Below the pieces are notes generated by a model. It saw only the letters and a program-made list of their open reading frames with translations, was not told the origin of the DNA and did no database searches. A DNA stretch of 64,000 bases from Cytomitobacter sp965233535 (lineage in GTDB: Bacteria; Pseudomonadota; Alphaproteobacteria; CAJXXZ01; 1604HC): NCBI GenBank assembly GCA_965233535.1, contig OZ247489.1, positions 372,001 to 436,000 on the forward strand. Reading direction: 5' to 3'. Of the stretch, positions 44,807 to 53,479 are shown piece by piece. A program made the position numbers and the translations under genes. Each line of letters opens with the position of its first letter. Position 1 is the stretch's first letter.

Positions 44807-44838
44807 GGATAGCCGCTATCGCATAACTACCTTCCCAC
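44795..44838 (-). terminator. Hairpin and T-run downstream of tRNA-Ser
   Basis: On the minus strand GTGGGA pairs with TCCCGC (one G-U), enclosing a perfect GATAG-CGG-CTATC hairpin, directly followed by TTTTT. It lies 28 bases beyond the tRNA-Ser 3' end on the same strand, where a terminator is expected. The wobble pair favours the minus strand as the transcribed one. Confidence 0.55.
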
Positions 44839-44865
44839 TATAGTTTGTCGAAAATTTCTGTTCAT

Positions 44866-44950
44866 CGGAAGAAGTGGGATTCGAACCCACGATATGAAAA
44901 CATATAACGGTTTTCGAGACCGCCCCATTCGGCCACTCTGGCATCCTTCC
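44866..44950 (-). tRNA. tRNA-Ser(CGA)
   Basis: The minus strand starts GGAAGGATGCCAGAGTGG and ends CCCACTTCTTCCG. The seven-pair acceptor stem contains one G-U. The anticodon loop CTCGAAA gives anticodon CGA (reads UCG). A long variable arm (TATATGTTTTCATATC region) is characteristic of tRNA-Ser. The TTCGAAT T-loop is intact. Length is 85 bases; CCA is not encoded. Confidence 0.92.
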
Positions 44951-45056
44951 AAACTCACTCTAATTTATTTTTATTCTAACATCTAGATTTATATAAAATT
45001 ATACTAGAGACATAATATATATTGCCATATTTCTCAAAAATGCGTACAATTCGTTT

Positions 45057-45131
45057 GGGTGGTTAGCTCAGCGGTAGAGCATCTCGTTTACACCGAGGAG
45101 GTCGACGGTTCGATCCCGTCACCACCCACCA
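45057..45131 (+). tRNA. tRNA-Val(UAC)
   Basis: GGGTGGTTAGCTCAGCGGTA opens the gene; the D-arm, anticodon stem CTCGT/ACCGAG region with loop TTTACAC (anticodon TAC), the T-arm (GACGGTTCGATCCCGTC) and the matching ACCACCC acceptor strand are all present. CCA is encoded (45129-45131), unlike the neighbouring tRNA-Ser. Confidence 0.95.
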
Positions 45132-45169
45132 TCCATTAAATTCAAAAATTTAAATTTATAACTATTAAA

Positions 45170-45197
45170 TTGTATATATATGCATAGCTGGTATACT
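45170..45197 (+). promoter_or_regulatory. Candidate proS promoter, leaderless geometry
   Basis: TTGTAT (45170-45175) and TATACT (45192-45197) are 16 bases apart; the -10 box ends seven bases before the proS ATG and no ribosome site is present. Confidence 0.55.
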
Positions 45198-45204
45198 ATT
45201 CATT

Positions 45205-46365
45205 ATGAAAGCTTCAAATTTTTTCCTACCTCTTCATAAAGATGTGAATGAGGTTTCTATAGCAACAAAATTAATGATCAAAAGTGGAATGATCCAAAAA
45301 TTGGCATCTGGTTTATACTCTTGGCTCCCATTAGGATACAAGTTATTGTCAAAAATAGAAAAAATAGTTTCTGATGAGTTTGAAGATATTGGATTTAACA
45401 GAATGTGTCTTCCAACTTTACATCCAGTATCTTTGTGGAAAGAAAGCGAACGATATGATGCATATGGTAAAGAAATGCTACGAGTTCTTGATAGGAAGCA
45501 AAATGAATTCGTATATGGGCCAACTTCTGAAGAAGCATGTGTAGACATGGTAAGGCAAGGAAATGTTAGTAAGAATGATTTGCCAATAAACATATTTAAT
45601 ATTCAATGGAAATTTCGTGATGAGCTTCGACCAAGATTTGGTGTTGTAAGATGCAGAGAATTTTTGATGTGTGATGGATACTCTTACCATACTGCAGAAG
45701 ATGAATCACAAAAGTTTTACAAAAAAGTATTTGATGGATATATAAAAATATTTCAAAAATTAGGATTAAACGTTCACACACAAGAAGCTGAAACAGGAGA
45801 AGTTGGAGGATCTTTAAGTCATGAATTTATCATTCACTCTGATATTGGTGAAGATATTGTAGAAATTGATGGCAAAGAAACTAAAACTCTTGAACTAGGA
45901 CATATTTTTTTGTTGGGGGATAAATATACATGCCCAATGAAACTTAATATAACTAATAGTGAAAACAAACAAATTCCTCTTCAGATGGGTTGTTATGGTA
46001 TTGGTATTTCAAGATTAGTAGCAGCACTTATAGAACACTATCAGGAAAATGAAGTTATAAGCTGGCCTACTCATCTTGCACCATTCAAAATACATATCAT
46101 TAATGCTGCATATAAAAATGAAAAATGTACAAAAATATCTGACGAACTTCATGATCAATATGGTCAAGATGCTTTTTATGATGATAGAAATATTTCAGTA
46201 GGGCAAAAACTTGCTGCATCTGATCTTATTGGAGCTCCAGTAAAAATCATCGTATGGCCTAAAGAGTTAGATTCAAATAAAGTGGAAATACGATATAATA
46301 ATAAAAGTGAAAAAATTCAAGTTCAAGATATTACAAAATTTATATCTGATAATTGTAATATTTAA
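45205..46365 (+). CDS. proS: Prolyl-tRNA synthetase, compact form without editing insertion
   Basis: Class II synthetase for tRNA-Pro. Motifs: SGMIQKLASGLYSWLPLGY, YGPTSEEACVDMVRQ, QWKFRDELRPRFGVVRCREF (motif 2), then QMGCYGIGISRLVAALIEHY (motif 3), and an anticodon-binding domain at the end. The editing insertion of E. coli-type ProRS, between motifs 2 and 3, is missing, as is usual in alphaproteobacteria. At 386 residues it is short even for that form. Confidence 0.94.
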   Translation: MKASNFFLPLHKDVNEVSIATKLMIKSGMIQKLASGLYSWLPLGYKLLSKIEKIVSDEFEDIGFNRMCLPTLHPVSLWKESERYDAYGKEMLRVLDRKQNEFVYGPTSEEACVDMVRQGNVSKNDLPINIFNIQWKFRDELRPRFGVVRCREFLMCDGYSYHTAEDESQKFYKKVFDGYIKIFQKLGLNVHTQEAETGEVGGSLSHEFIIHSDIGEDIVEIDGKETKTLELGHIFLLGDKYTCPMKLNITNSENKQIPLQMGCYGIGISRLVAALIEHYQENEVISWPTHLAPFKIHIINAAYKNEKCTKISDELHDQYGQDAFYDDRNISVGQKLAASDLIGAPVKIIVWPKELDSNKVEIRYNNKSEKIQVQDITKFISDNCNI

Positions 46366-46419
46366 ATTTAAAATAATAAGAACTATGCATCAGTAAATTT
46401 CACAAATTATATGTAATTA

Positions 46420-46445
46420 AGCAAACAGATTATTTGCTACTTTTT
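46420..46445 (+). terminator. Possible proS terminator inside the end of topA
   Basis: AGCAAA (46420-46425) and TTTGCT (46433-46438) form a six-pair stem followed by ACTTTTT on the plus strand. It overlaps the last codons of the converging topA gene. The stem is short, so confidence is low. Confidence 0.3.
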
Positions 46446-48742
46446 CTTCTTGTTTTCTTTTTGATTTCTGTTGTTTTCGGATCTTTTTCTTCTTTATTCT
46501 TACTTTCTATTTTGCTCTTATTTCTAGGTACATTTAAAATATCTAAGCACTCTTCTAATGTGACCTCAAATGGACTTTTCTTTAGAGAAACATAAGTTTT
46601 TTTATATAATATCCAAGGTCCGAAACGCCCTATTCCAACTTTGATTTCCTCACCATTTTCAGGATGATTTCCAATAACAATTGGTAATTGTTTGATTTTT
46701 AATGCTTCTTCTAAAGTCACAGTATGAGGCGGTGCAAACATTTTAGGTAAGATAACTCTAGACTTTACTTCAGTAGCACCCCATTGCAAGTAATAGCCAT
46801 AAGGTCCATGCTTTAACATTATTTCATCGCCAGAATCTGGATCTACGCCTACTGTTACATTTTTATCTAATGCGTTATCTATAGATTTACTCCAATCACA
46901 ATCAGGGTAATTTGAACAACATAAGAATCCACTTCCCTTGCTAATACGCAATTCTTGAACTCCATCGCATTTTGAGCACTTTGGAGCTTCACCTTGTTTG
47001 AAAAAATGTTGAGCATATGTTTTAGAAATCTCTTTCAATACATCTCGCATATCTAATTTAAAAGCAGAATCAATTTGTAATTTAAAATCTTTCCAGAAAT
47101 TTGCCAAAAGTTCTTTCCAGTCTTTTTCACCTTGCGCAACTAAGTCTAATTGATTTTCCATCTCTGAAGTAAATCCATCTTGTACATAAAGTTCAAAATT
47201 ATTTTTTAAGAATGCAGATACAAGCCAACCTAAATTAGAGGGTACTATAGCTTTTTTATCTCTGAAAACATATTCACGTGCATCAAGAACATTTAATATA
47301 TTTGCATAAGTACTTGGTCTTCCAATTCCTTTGTCTTCTAGATATTTAATTAAAGATGTTTCTGTAAATCTAGGAAGAGGCTTTGTTTCATGAGTTTCAC
47401 TTTCCACATTTTCACAATTCACATCACCTTTTTCAAACATCCAAATATCTACATTTTCTAACTTTTCAACATTGTATAATTTTTGAAAACCATCAAACTT
47501 ACCTTTCACTCCATGAGCCTTCCATAAGCCTTTACTACCCTGAATAAACATATTGCAAGATTCATAAATTGCAGGCATCATTTGAGAGCTAACAGCCCTT
47601 TTCCATATCAAATCATATAATTTAAAACAATCTTCATCCAAATATTGTTGAATTTCCTTTGGATAATAAGTGAAATTAGTTGGACGTATAGCCTCATGCG
47701 CTTCTTGTGCATTTCTAACTTTAGATTTATAAAAATTTGCTTTTTCTGGTAAATATTTATCTCCAAATTGATCTTTAATTGATTTTCTACACTCTTCGAT
47801 ACCTTGAGCAGAAATATTTACAGAATCAGTTCTCATATAAGTAATTAAACCAACAATTTTCTTATCTATTTTAATACCTTCATAAAGTTTTTGAGCCACT
47901 CTCATAGTGAAAACAGGTTTCCAACCAAGTCGATTAGCTGCTTCTTGTTGTAAAGTAGAAGTGATTAATGGAGCATATGGCCTACGCAATTGCTCTTTAT
48001 GCTCAAACTCATTAACTTGATAATTATCTTGAAACAAAGAATCTACTGCAGATTTTACAGAATCTTTGTTCCACATAAATCTTTCAACTTTTTTATCATC
48101 CCATTTAATTAATTCTGCATCACATGAATAATTATTTTGAGTGAATTTTGCATGCAAAGTCCAATATTCTTCTGGAATAAATGATTGAATTTCATACTCT
48201 CTATCAGTAATAATTCTTAATGCTGCAGATTGAACTCTACCTGCAGATTTGCTACCAGGTAATTTTCTCCAAAGCACAGGTGAAAGATTATAACCAACTA
48301 AGTAATCTAACCCTAATCTGGCCATATATGCATCAACCAACTTTTGATCAATTTCTTTTAAATTATTAAGCGCTTCTTTAATCGAAGAAGGGGTAATAGA
48401 GTGAAATGTCATTCTTGATAATTTAGTTTTTACCTTTGCTTTATTTAAAAGCTCCACTAGGTGCCAAGAAATCGCTTCTCCTTCCCTATCAGGGTCAGTC
48501 GCTAAGATTACTTCATCACTTGCCTTTGCATTACTTATAATCTCTTTAACAGCTTTTAAAGATTTAGGGATAGTATCCCAACTCATGGCATAACCATTAT
48601 CAACATCAACAGAGCCTGTAGTCCTAGAAAGAGACCTTACATGCCCAAAGCTTGCCAAAACTTTATAATCATCTGTATCGTTTTTTAAATATGAAGTTAG
48701 CGCTTTTGCTTTCGTTGGCGACTCTACTACAATTAGTTTCAT
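46430..48742 (-). CDS. topA: DNA topoisomerase I
   Basis: Type IA enzyme that relaxes negative supercoils. TOPRIM parts are VVESPTKAKAL at the start and TDPDREGEAISWH; the active-site tyrosine lies in GLITYMRTDSVNIS. The C-terminus has one four-cysteine zinc finger (CSKCDG with CCSNYPDC), two further diverged repeats (GPYGYYLQWG; GRFGPWILYK) and a lysine-rich tail. At 770 residues it is slightly short. It follows dprA on the same strand; plsY-dprA-topA is a common alphaproteobacterial order. Confidence 0.96.
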   Translation of the reverse strand: MKLIVVESPTKAKALTSYLKNDTDDYKVLASFGHVRSLSRTTGSVDVDNGYAMSWDTIPKSLKAVKEIISNAKASDEVILATDPDREGEAISWHLVELLNKAKVKTKLSRMTFHSITPSSIKEALNNLKEIDQKLVDAYMARLGLDYLVGYNLSPVLWRKLPGSKSAGRVQSAALRIITDREYEIQSFIPEEYWTLHAKFTQNNYSCDAELIKWDDKKVERFMWNKDSVKSAVDSLFQDNYQVNEFEHKEQLRRPYAPLITSTLQQEAANRLGWKPVFTMRVAQKLYEGIKIDKKIVGLITYMRTDSVNISAQGIEECRKSIKDQFGDKYLPEKANFYKSKVRNAQEAHEAIRPTNFTYYPKEIQQYLDEDCFKLYDLIWKRAVSSQMMPAIYESCNMFIQGSKGLWKAHGVKGKFDGFQKLYNVEKLENVDIWMFEKGDVNCENVESETHETKPLPRFTETSLIKYLEDKGIGRPSTYANILNVLDAREYVFRDKKAIVPSNLGWLVSAFLKNNFELYVQDGFTSEMENQLDLVAQGEKDWKELLANFWKDFKLQIDSAFKLDMRDVLKEISKTYAQHFFKQGEAPKCSKCDGVQELRISKGSGFLCCSNYPDCDWSKSIDNALDKNVTVGVDPDSGDEIMLKHGPYGYYLQWGATEVKSRVILPKMFAPPHTVTLEEALKIKQLPIVIGNHPENGEEIKVGIGRFGPWILYKKTYVSLKKSPFEVTLEECLDILNVPRNKSKIESKNKEEKDPKTTEIKKKTRRKSSK

Positions 48743-48913
48743 AAGAAATTTATTACAGATATAACATCATTAATCAATAAGGATAGATCAAAATATTTGT
48801 TTTTTAATCAAAATTTCTTTTTTTAACTAATAAATTGAACAATTAAAGTCAAAATTTATAAATATTATATTCTTATATTGTTGAAATAGCAAACAATGCT
48901 TTTCTTAATATCT

Positions 48914-49996
48914 TTATTCTTGTAATGCTACTTTATTACCTAGTAAGTGTTTGATTTTTCCTTCAATTTCAAGTTGTACTAGTAAAGACTTTACAACACT
49001 AACAGGCATTTCCATTTTTCCAATTAAAACTTCTATAGACATAGGTAAGAAACCTATCAAAGATAATAATTTAGATTTTTCACTTGTTAAATCATCTTCA
49101 GAAAAATCATATTTAATCGCTGGGCTATATTGCTCTGCAGATTCTTTAAATGAAAAATTCTCAAATGCATTTTTAATATCATGTGAAAATTCTACTAATG
49201 CAGCACCTTGTTTCAATAGCTTATTTGTTCCTCGTGAGCGAGGATCTAAAGGACATCCTGGAATTGCAAATACTTCTCGTCCAGCATCTACTGCACATTG
49301 AGCTGTTATAAGAGATCCAGATTTCAATCCAGCTTCAGAAATCAAAACACCCCAACTCATTCCTGCAATAATCCTATTTCGATTTGGAAATAAATGAGCA
49401 GATGGCCTTGTTCCAAACTCAGCTTCAGATATTATAACTCCTTGATCTGCTATCGCATCATATAATTTTTTATTCTCTGAAGGATAAACATGATCTATTC
49501 CATTTGCTAAAACTGCAACTGTTCCAGTTTTCAAACTACTTTGATGAGCATAGGTATCAATTCCTCTTGCTAAACCTGAAACAATTTTATAACCAGACTC
49601 GCCTAATTCTGACGCAATTTTCTTTGTTAAAAACTGACTTTGCATAGAACAATTTCTAGAACCTGCAATTCCAAATAAACACTGACTTTTCAATATTTCT
49701 ACATTCCCTTTTACACATAATATAGGAGGAGCGTCTCTCATTTCTTTTAGTAAACTTGGGTAATTTGGTTCACAAAATGCAATTAAATCTGCTCCATAAT
49801 TTCGTACTTTTCTTAATTCTTGAAGTGCTTCTGATTCAGTACAAACTGATTTTAACTTGCTTTGAAGATACTTAATTACTTTATCTATGGATTTATGAGT
49901 TGCTAAAAGATGGAAAAAACTTATAGGACCAATATTTCTAGTTCTGATTACTCTTAAGTAATCAATCTTTTCTTCATTAGTCAGGGTTTTTGTCAT
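48914..49996 (-). CDS. dprA: DNA processing protein DprA
   Basis: Binds incoming single-stranded DNA and loads RecA during natural transformation. The Rossmann-like domain is clear: LFGIAGSRNCSMQS, VSGLARGIDTYAH, VLANGIDHVYPSEN and GVLISEAGLKSGSLITA. An N-terminal helical part and a C-terminal winged-helix domain (from about residue 300, LLSLIGFLPMSIEVLIGKM) complete the 360-residue protein. The start overlaps the plsY stop as ATGA. The frame is intact, so the recipient side of DNA uptake may be kept. Confidence 0.94.
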   Translation of the reverse strand: MTKTLTNEEKIDYLRVIRTRNIGPISFFHLLATHKSIDKVIKYLQSKLKSVCTESEALQELRKVRNYGADLIAFCEPNYPSLLKEMRDAPPILCVKGNVEILKSQCLFGIAGSRNCSMQSQFLTKKIASELGESGYKIVSGLARGIDTYAHQSSLKTGTVAVLANGIDHVYPSENKKLYDAIADQGVIISEAEFGTRPSAHLFPNRNRIIAGMSWGVLISEAGLKSGSLITAQCAVDAGREVFAIPGCPLDPRSRGTNKLLKQGAALVEFSHDIKNAFENFSFKESAEQYSPAIKYDFSEDDLTSEKSKLLSLIGFLPMSIEVLIGKMEMPVSVVKSLLVQLEIEGKIKHLLGNKVALQE

Positions 49997-50520
49997 TTAT
50001 TGCTCTGAGTAAGTTGAGCTGAGATATGTCTTTTCACAATTATCAAGTTTAAAGAGAAAATTACGAAAAAATACTCCAAACTAAAGAATGATGAAATAAT
50101 AAGCATTACAAATAAAGCGGCATAACTCGCATTAGTTGGAACTACTTTTTTACTACTTACTAAAGTAATCCAGACCAACATAGGAAGTAAAGCCCAAAAT
50201 CCAAACACAGCTAAGCATAGTCCAAAAAATGGAGCTACTCCCTTACCTCTAGACCATGGAGCATATATATGACCTAAAACAGCAAACATACCTAAATGTA
50301 AAGCTATTCCTGGAAACAACAAACATGAAGCACCTTTTGCTACATCACAAATAGCTGTCAATGTGCCAACTATTTTGCCATTAACTCTCCAAGCATTGCT
50401 AGTTCCAATATTTCCTGAACCATGCTGCCTAATATCATTTTTATTAAATACATTAGACCAAATAACTCCAAATGGAATAGAACCAATTCCAAACATTAGT
50501 AAATAAAAATAACTATCCAT
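49993..50520 (-). CDS. plsY: Acyl-phosphate glycerol-3-phosphate acyltransferase PlsY
   Basis: Membrane enzyme that makes lysophosphatidate, the first step of phospholipid synthesis. It has the three conserved loops: RQHGSGNIGTSNAWRVNG, WSRGKGVAPFFG and the late PTNASYAA. At 175 residues with several membrane segments it is slightly shorter than usual. It overlaps the upstream TrcR-like gene by eight bases. Confidence 0.92.
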   Translation of the reverse strand: MDSYFYLLMFGIGSIPFGVIWSNVFNKNDIRQHGSGNIGTSNAWRVNGKIVGTLTAICDVAKGASCLLFPGIALHLGMFAVLGHIYAPWSRGKGVAPFFGLCLAVFGFWALLPMLVWITLVSSKKVVPTNASYAALFVMLIISSFFSLEYFFVIFSLNLIIVKRHISAQLTQSNK

Positions 50521-51013
50521 TATTGTTTTCCTTTAAAAACCTATTCAAATATTCTTGAGAACAAATTCCATTTAAAACTGGACTGTTTGCAGATATATTT
50601 GTTGCTGGGCTTTCAATTATCTCTTTTACATCTTTCACTTTTAAACTAAACAATTTTGCAATTTGTTTTGGCTCTAATTCTGGATAATTTTGATTCATCC
50701 AAAGAACGCAACCAGGTACATATTTTTTTAATGCGTACGGTATTTTTTTAATTATTGCCTCTTGTACATCAATTTCTGTATTCAAATTCAATGAAGCAGT
50801 AGAATCTTGCTCACATCTTTCGATTTCTGACTGTAAAAGTTGTTTTCTAACAACTGGGTCACTTTGAGAAAGACTGCGTTCAGCAAATCCTTCTTTCATT
50901 ACATGTAAATCCACCATTGTGATGGAAGAAAAATCTGAAATTTGTTTTAGTGATAATTTTGTATTCTTCAACAACCACAGTGCTGTAGAACGGGGCATCA
51001 GTAGTCTGTGCAT
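50513..51013 (-). CDS. TrcR-like cell cycle regulator (DUF1013)
   Basis: An alphaproteobacteria-specific protein; its Caulobacter relative TrcR is described as a transcriptional cell cycle regulator. The 166-residue protein begins with LLMPRSTALWLLKNTKLSL, then QISDFSSITMVDLHVM, IERCEQDSTASLNLN, the region VLWMNQNYPELEPKQIAKLF and an ending NGICSQEYLNRFL, which follow the family throughout, including two helix-turn-helix-like parts. AAGGAG precedes the ATG. It supports the alphaproteobacterial placement. Confidence 0.85.
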   Translation of the reverse strand: MHRLLMPRSTALWLLKNTKLSLKQISDFSSITMVDLHVMKEGFAERSLSQSDPVVRKQLLQSEIERCEQDSTASLNLNTEIDVQEAIIKKIPYALKKYVPGCVLWMNQNYPELEPKQIAKLFSLKVKDVKEIIESPATNISANSPVLNGICSQEYLNRFLKENNNG

Positions 51014-51103
51014 ATTACGTTTATCTCCTTGACAAATTGAAACATAAAACGATTCCCAAGTAAATCTTCACTCCAGACTCTTTCATTGAAATCTTATAGA
51101 TAT

Positions 51104-51109
51104 TATACT
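51104..51109 (+). promoter_or_regulatory. Candidate -10 box close to a start codon
   Basis: TATACT ends six bases before the ATG at 51116, with no Shine-Dalgarno sequence between. No good -35 box is visible at the right distance. Confidence 0.35.
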
Positions 51110-51115
51110 TTTTTT

Positions 51116-51574
51116 ATGAAAAATATTTTTCTTGTATTATCAATTATTTTTACACACCAAACATTTGGAACTAAAGATGTTTCAAAACAATATTATATAC
51201 TGTTTGAAGATAGCATGAATTATAAGTCAGAAAACAAACTAATTGATGAAATTAATACTAAAAATATATCACTAAGAAATTTAAGAAATAGCTTCCCATT
51301 TTTCTCTATATCTATAGAAAAACAAAATAAAGAGTCTATATTAAGTTGGATTTATCACTTTTTTATAATAGTTTTTGCAAGCTCTCAACGTTCTAAAATA
51401 GCCAAAGAAGTTAAAGAAATGATGATTGATTCTGCAGATGGTTTTGTAAGAGGAGTTAAAAAACTACTTATATTAAATCATGATACTTTTTCTGATAAAG
51501 ATAAAAAGTGGATAAACGATGCTCAATTATGGATTCAAGCATATGAAAATTTAGAGGTACAAAATGTTAATTAA
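51116..51574 (+). CDS. Predicted exported protein, unknown
   Basis: A 152-residue protein, not recognised. The ATG at 51116 gives a signal peptide-like start (MKNIFLVLSIIFTHQTFG); a frame extension to a TTG at 51086 is less likely. A second hydrophobic stretch (ILSWIYHFFIIVFASS) lies near residue 78. The rest is charged and probably helical. It overlaps the HemY-like gene by 11 bases, so the two probably act in the same place. Confidence 0.55.
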   Translation: MKNIFLVLSIIFTHQTFGTKDVSKQYYILFEDSMNYKSENKLIDEINTKNISLRNLRNSFPFFSISIEKQNKESILSWIYHFFIIVFASSQRSKIAKEVKEMMIDSADGFVRGVKKLLILNHDTFSDKDKKWINDAQLWIQAYENLEVQNVN

Positions 51575-52658
51575 AATTTTATATATAATTTTAGCGGGAA
51601 TTATTATCAAAATGGCTGATTTCATTCCATTTGAAACAAAAATAGGTGATGTACAATTTGGAGGACAACTTTCTTCTCCACTTATAATGTCTATAATAAT
51701 TTTTACTTTATTAGCATATTTTTCTAATTTTATATATTACACAAAGCAATTTATCAGTAAATTGAAAACAAGACGAAATGCTCGATATGAACGCACAATA
51801 AATAAATCTATTATCTTAGAATGTGCAAAAAAATTATGTGGAAATCACAGTAAAATTAAAAATTACGATAAAAATAACATTCTGCATCATGTCATTTTAT
51901 TTATGAATCAAGATAACAATGACTATGCAAAAAAACTTGATCAGTACTCTGAAACTTCTGTATTCACATCAATATTTTTAGCTAAAAAGTATCTTGCAGC
52001 TCAAAATTATAAAAAAGCACAAACACACCTTGAATACTTGCATGCTGTAATTGGATATTGTGAATGGACATTTGAGCAATTGTACAGTTGTTATATAGAA
52101 AATGAAGACTTTGAAAATTGCCTTAAACTTATAAATGTTGCACTGTCCAAAGGAAATATTGAACAATCAGAATTTGAAAATAAAAAAGCAAATCTTATGT
52201 TACAAAGATATAATTCTGAACATAAAGTAGAAGATATTGAAAATGCAATTGCTACCTCTCCTGCTCATTTGCAATCAATTCAAAAATACATAAATGTATT
52301 TAAACAAGATGATGATAAAATCTTATTAGCCATTGAAAAATTCTGGCAACATAAACCATCATTAACACTTGGATTTTTGTATTACAGCAAGTTAACTTTA
52401 TTAACTAGTCATAAATTAGAAAAAATGCAAAATCTAGTACAAAACTTTCCAAATCATAAAGATGCTCTTATTTTGAAATGTTATGCAGCAAACAAAGCAG
52501 AACTATATAATATTACAAATACAATGTTAGCAAATTTATACAAGCAAGACTCGTTGATAGCAAATATTTTAAAACTACAAATGAACATTCAAACCAAATT
52601 TACTCAAAAAGCTGTTGCAGATATGATAGAGAATATTATTTCAAATAGGCAGTCATGA
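51564..52658 (+). CDS. HemY-like membrane TPR protein
   Basis: A 364-residue protein with two N-terminal membrane segments (about residues 3-22 and 38-58) separated by a short strand-rich loop (ETKIGDVQFGGQL), then TPR-like helical repeats (YKKAQTHLEYLHAVIG; DFENCLKLINVALSKGN). This layout is that of the HemY N-terminal family found near haem genes in proteobacteria, but no haem gene is adjacent here. Its molecular role is not established even in relatives. It overlaps glyQ by four bases. Confidence 0.65.
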   Translation: MLIKILYIILAGIIIKMADFIPFETKIGDVQFGGQLSSPLIMSIIIFTLLAYFSNFIYYTKQFISKLKTRRNARYERTINKSIILECAKKLCGNHSKIKNYDKNNILHHVILFMNQDNNDYAKKLDQYSETSVFTSIFLAKKYLAAQNYKKAQTHLEYLHAVIGYCEWTFEQLYSCYIENEDFENCLKLINVALSKGNIEQSEFENKKANLMLQRYNSEHKVEDIENAIATSPAHLQSIQKYINVFKQDDDKILLAIEKFWQHKPSLTLGFLYYSKLTLLTSHKLEKMQNLVQNFPNHKDALILKCYAANKAELYNITNTMLANLYKQDSLIANILKLQMNIQTKFTQKAVADMIENIISNRQS

Positions 52659-53479
52659 TCACATTTTTACAAATCATAAATAAATTAGAACAATATTGGG
52701 AAAGCAAAGGCTGTAAAATAATCAAATCAACGGATATGCCTGTAGGAGCAGCAACAATGCACCCGCATTTTATGTTAAATGCCTCTAAACCTCATAAATT
52801 AGCATATATGCAACCTTGCCGACGACCACAAGATAGTAGATCTAATAGTAAAAACAGGCTGTACAAACATCATCAATTTCAAGCGACAATGAGTCCAATT
52901 GTTAATGACCCCCAAGAGATGTTATTAGAAAGCTTAAGGGAAATTGGGTTTGATTTTAACAAAACTGAAATTAAATTTATTGCAGGAAACTGGCAAAGCC
53001 CAAGCTTAGGAGCATTTGGTGTAGGAAGTGAAGTATGGGCTAATAATAGCGAGATTGCACAATTTACATATTTTCAACAAATTGGAGGTAAAGACTTAAA
53101 AAGTCAAATAGTAGAATTTACTTATGGCTTAGAAAGAATTGCGATGAATCTACAAAATGTTGATGATTGGAGAAAAATTACTTGGCAAAAAGGGATTCAA
53201 TATAAAGATATTGATGATGCACAATTCAGTGAAGCTTCTAATAAAAAGTATAATATAGAAAATTTGCTAACAATGTTTTCTCTATACATAGAAGAGGCTG
53301 AAAATTTGTTAAATGAGAATTTGCAACATCCAGCATATGAGATGTTTTTATTAGCAAGTCATATGTTTAATACTTTGGAAGCACGTCAAGCTTTTAGCCC
53401 TACTCAACGTGTAGATGAATTGAAGAAACTGCGTAATATAGGGCAAAATTGCATTAATATAGGGGATAAACATGGCTGA
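52655..53479 (+). CDS. glyQ: Glycyl-tRNA synthetase alpha subunit
   Basis: Catalytic class II subunit of bacterial-type tetrameric GlyRS. Visible marks are the start QIINKLEQYWESKGC, PVGAATMHPHFML, YMQPCRRPQDSR, HHQFQATMSP and FTYGLERIAMNLQ. At 274 residues it is slightly shorter than E. coli GlyQ. It overlaps glyS by eight bases. Confidence 0.95.
   Translation: MITFLQIINKLEQYWESKGCKIIKSTDMPVGAATMHPHFMLNASKPHKLAYMQPCRRPQDSRSNSKNRLYKHHQFQATMSPIVNDPQEMLLESLREIGFDFNKTEIKFIAGNWQSPSLGAFGVGSEVWANNSEIAQFTYFQQIGGKDLKSQIVEFTYGLERIAMNLQNVDDWRKITWQKGIQYKDIDDAQFSEASNKKYNIENLLTMFSLYIEEAENLLNENLQHPAYEMFLLASHMFNTLEARQAFSPTQRVDELKKLRNIGQNCINIGDKHG

Noticed and set aside
44677..44865. SRP RNA or another structured RNA gene
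   Set aside because: The GC-rich part is explained by a terminator-like hairpin and a tRNA-derived repeat; the conserved SRP RNA core is not present.
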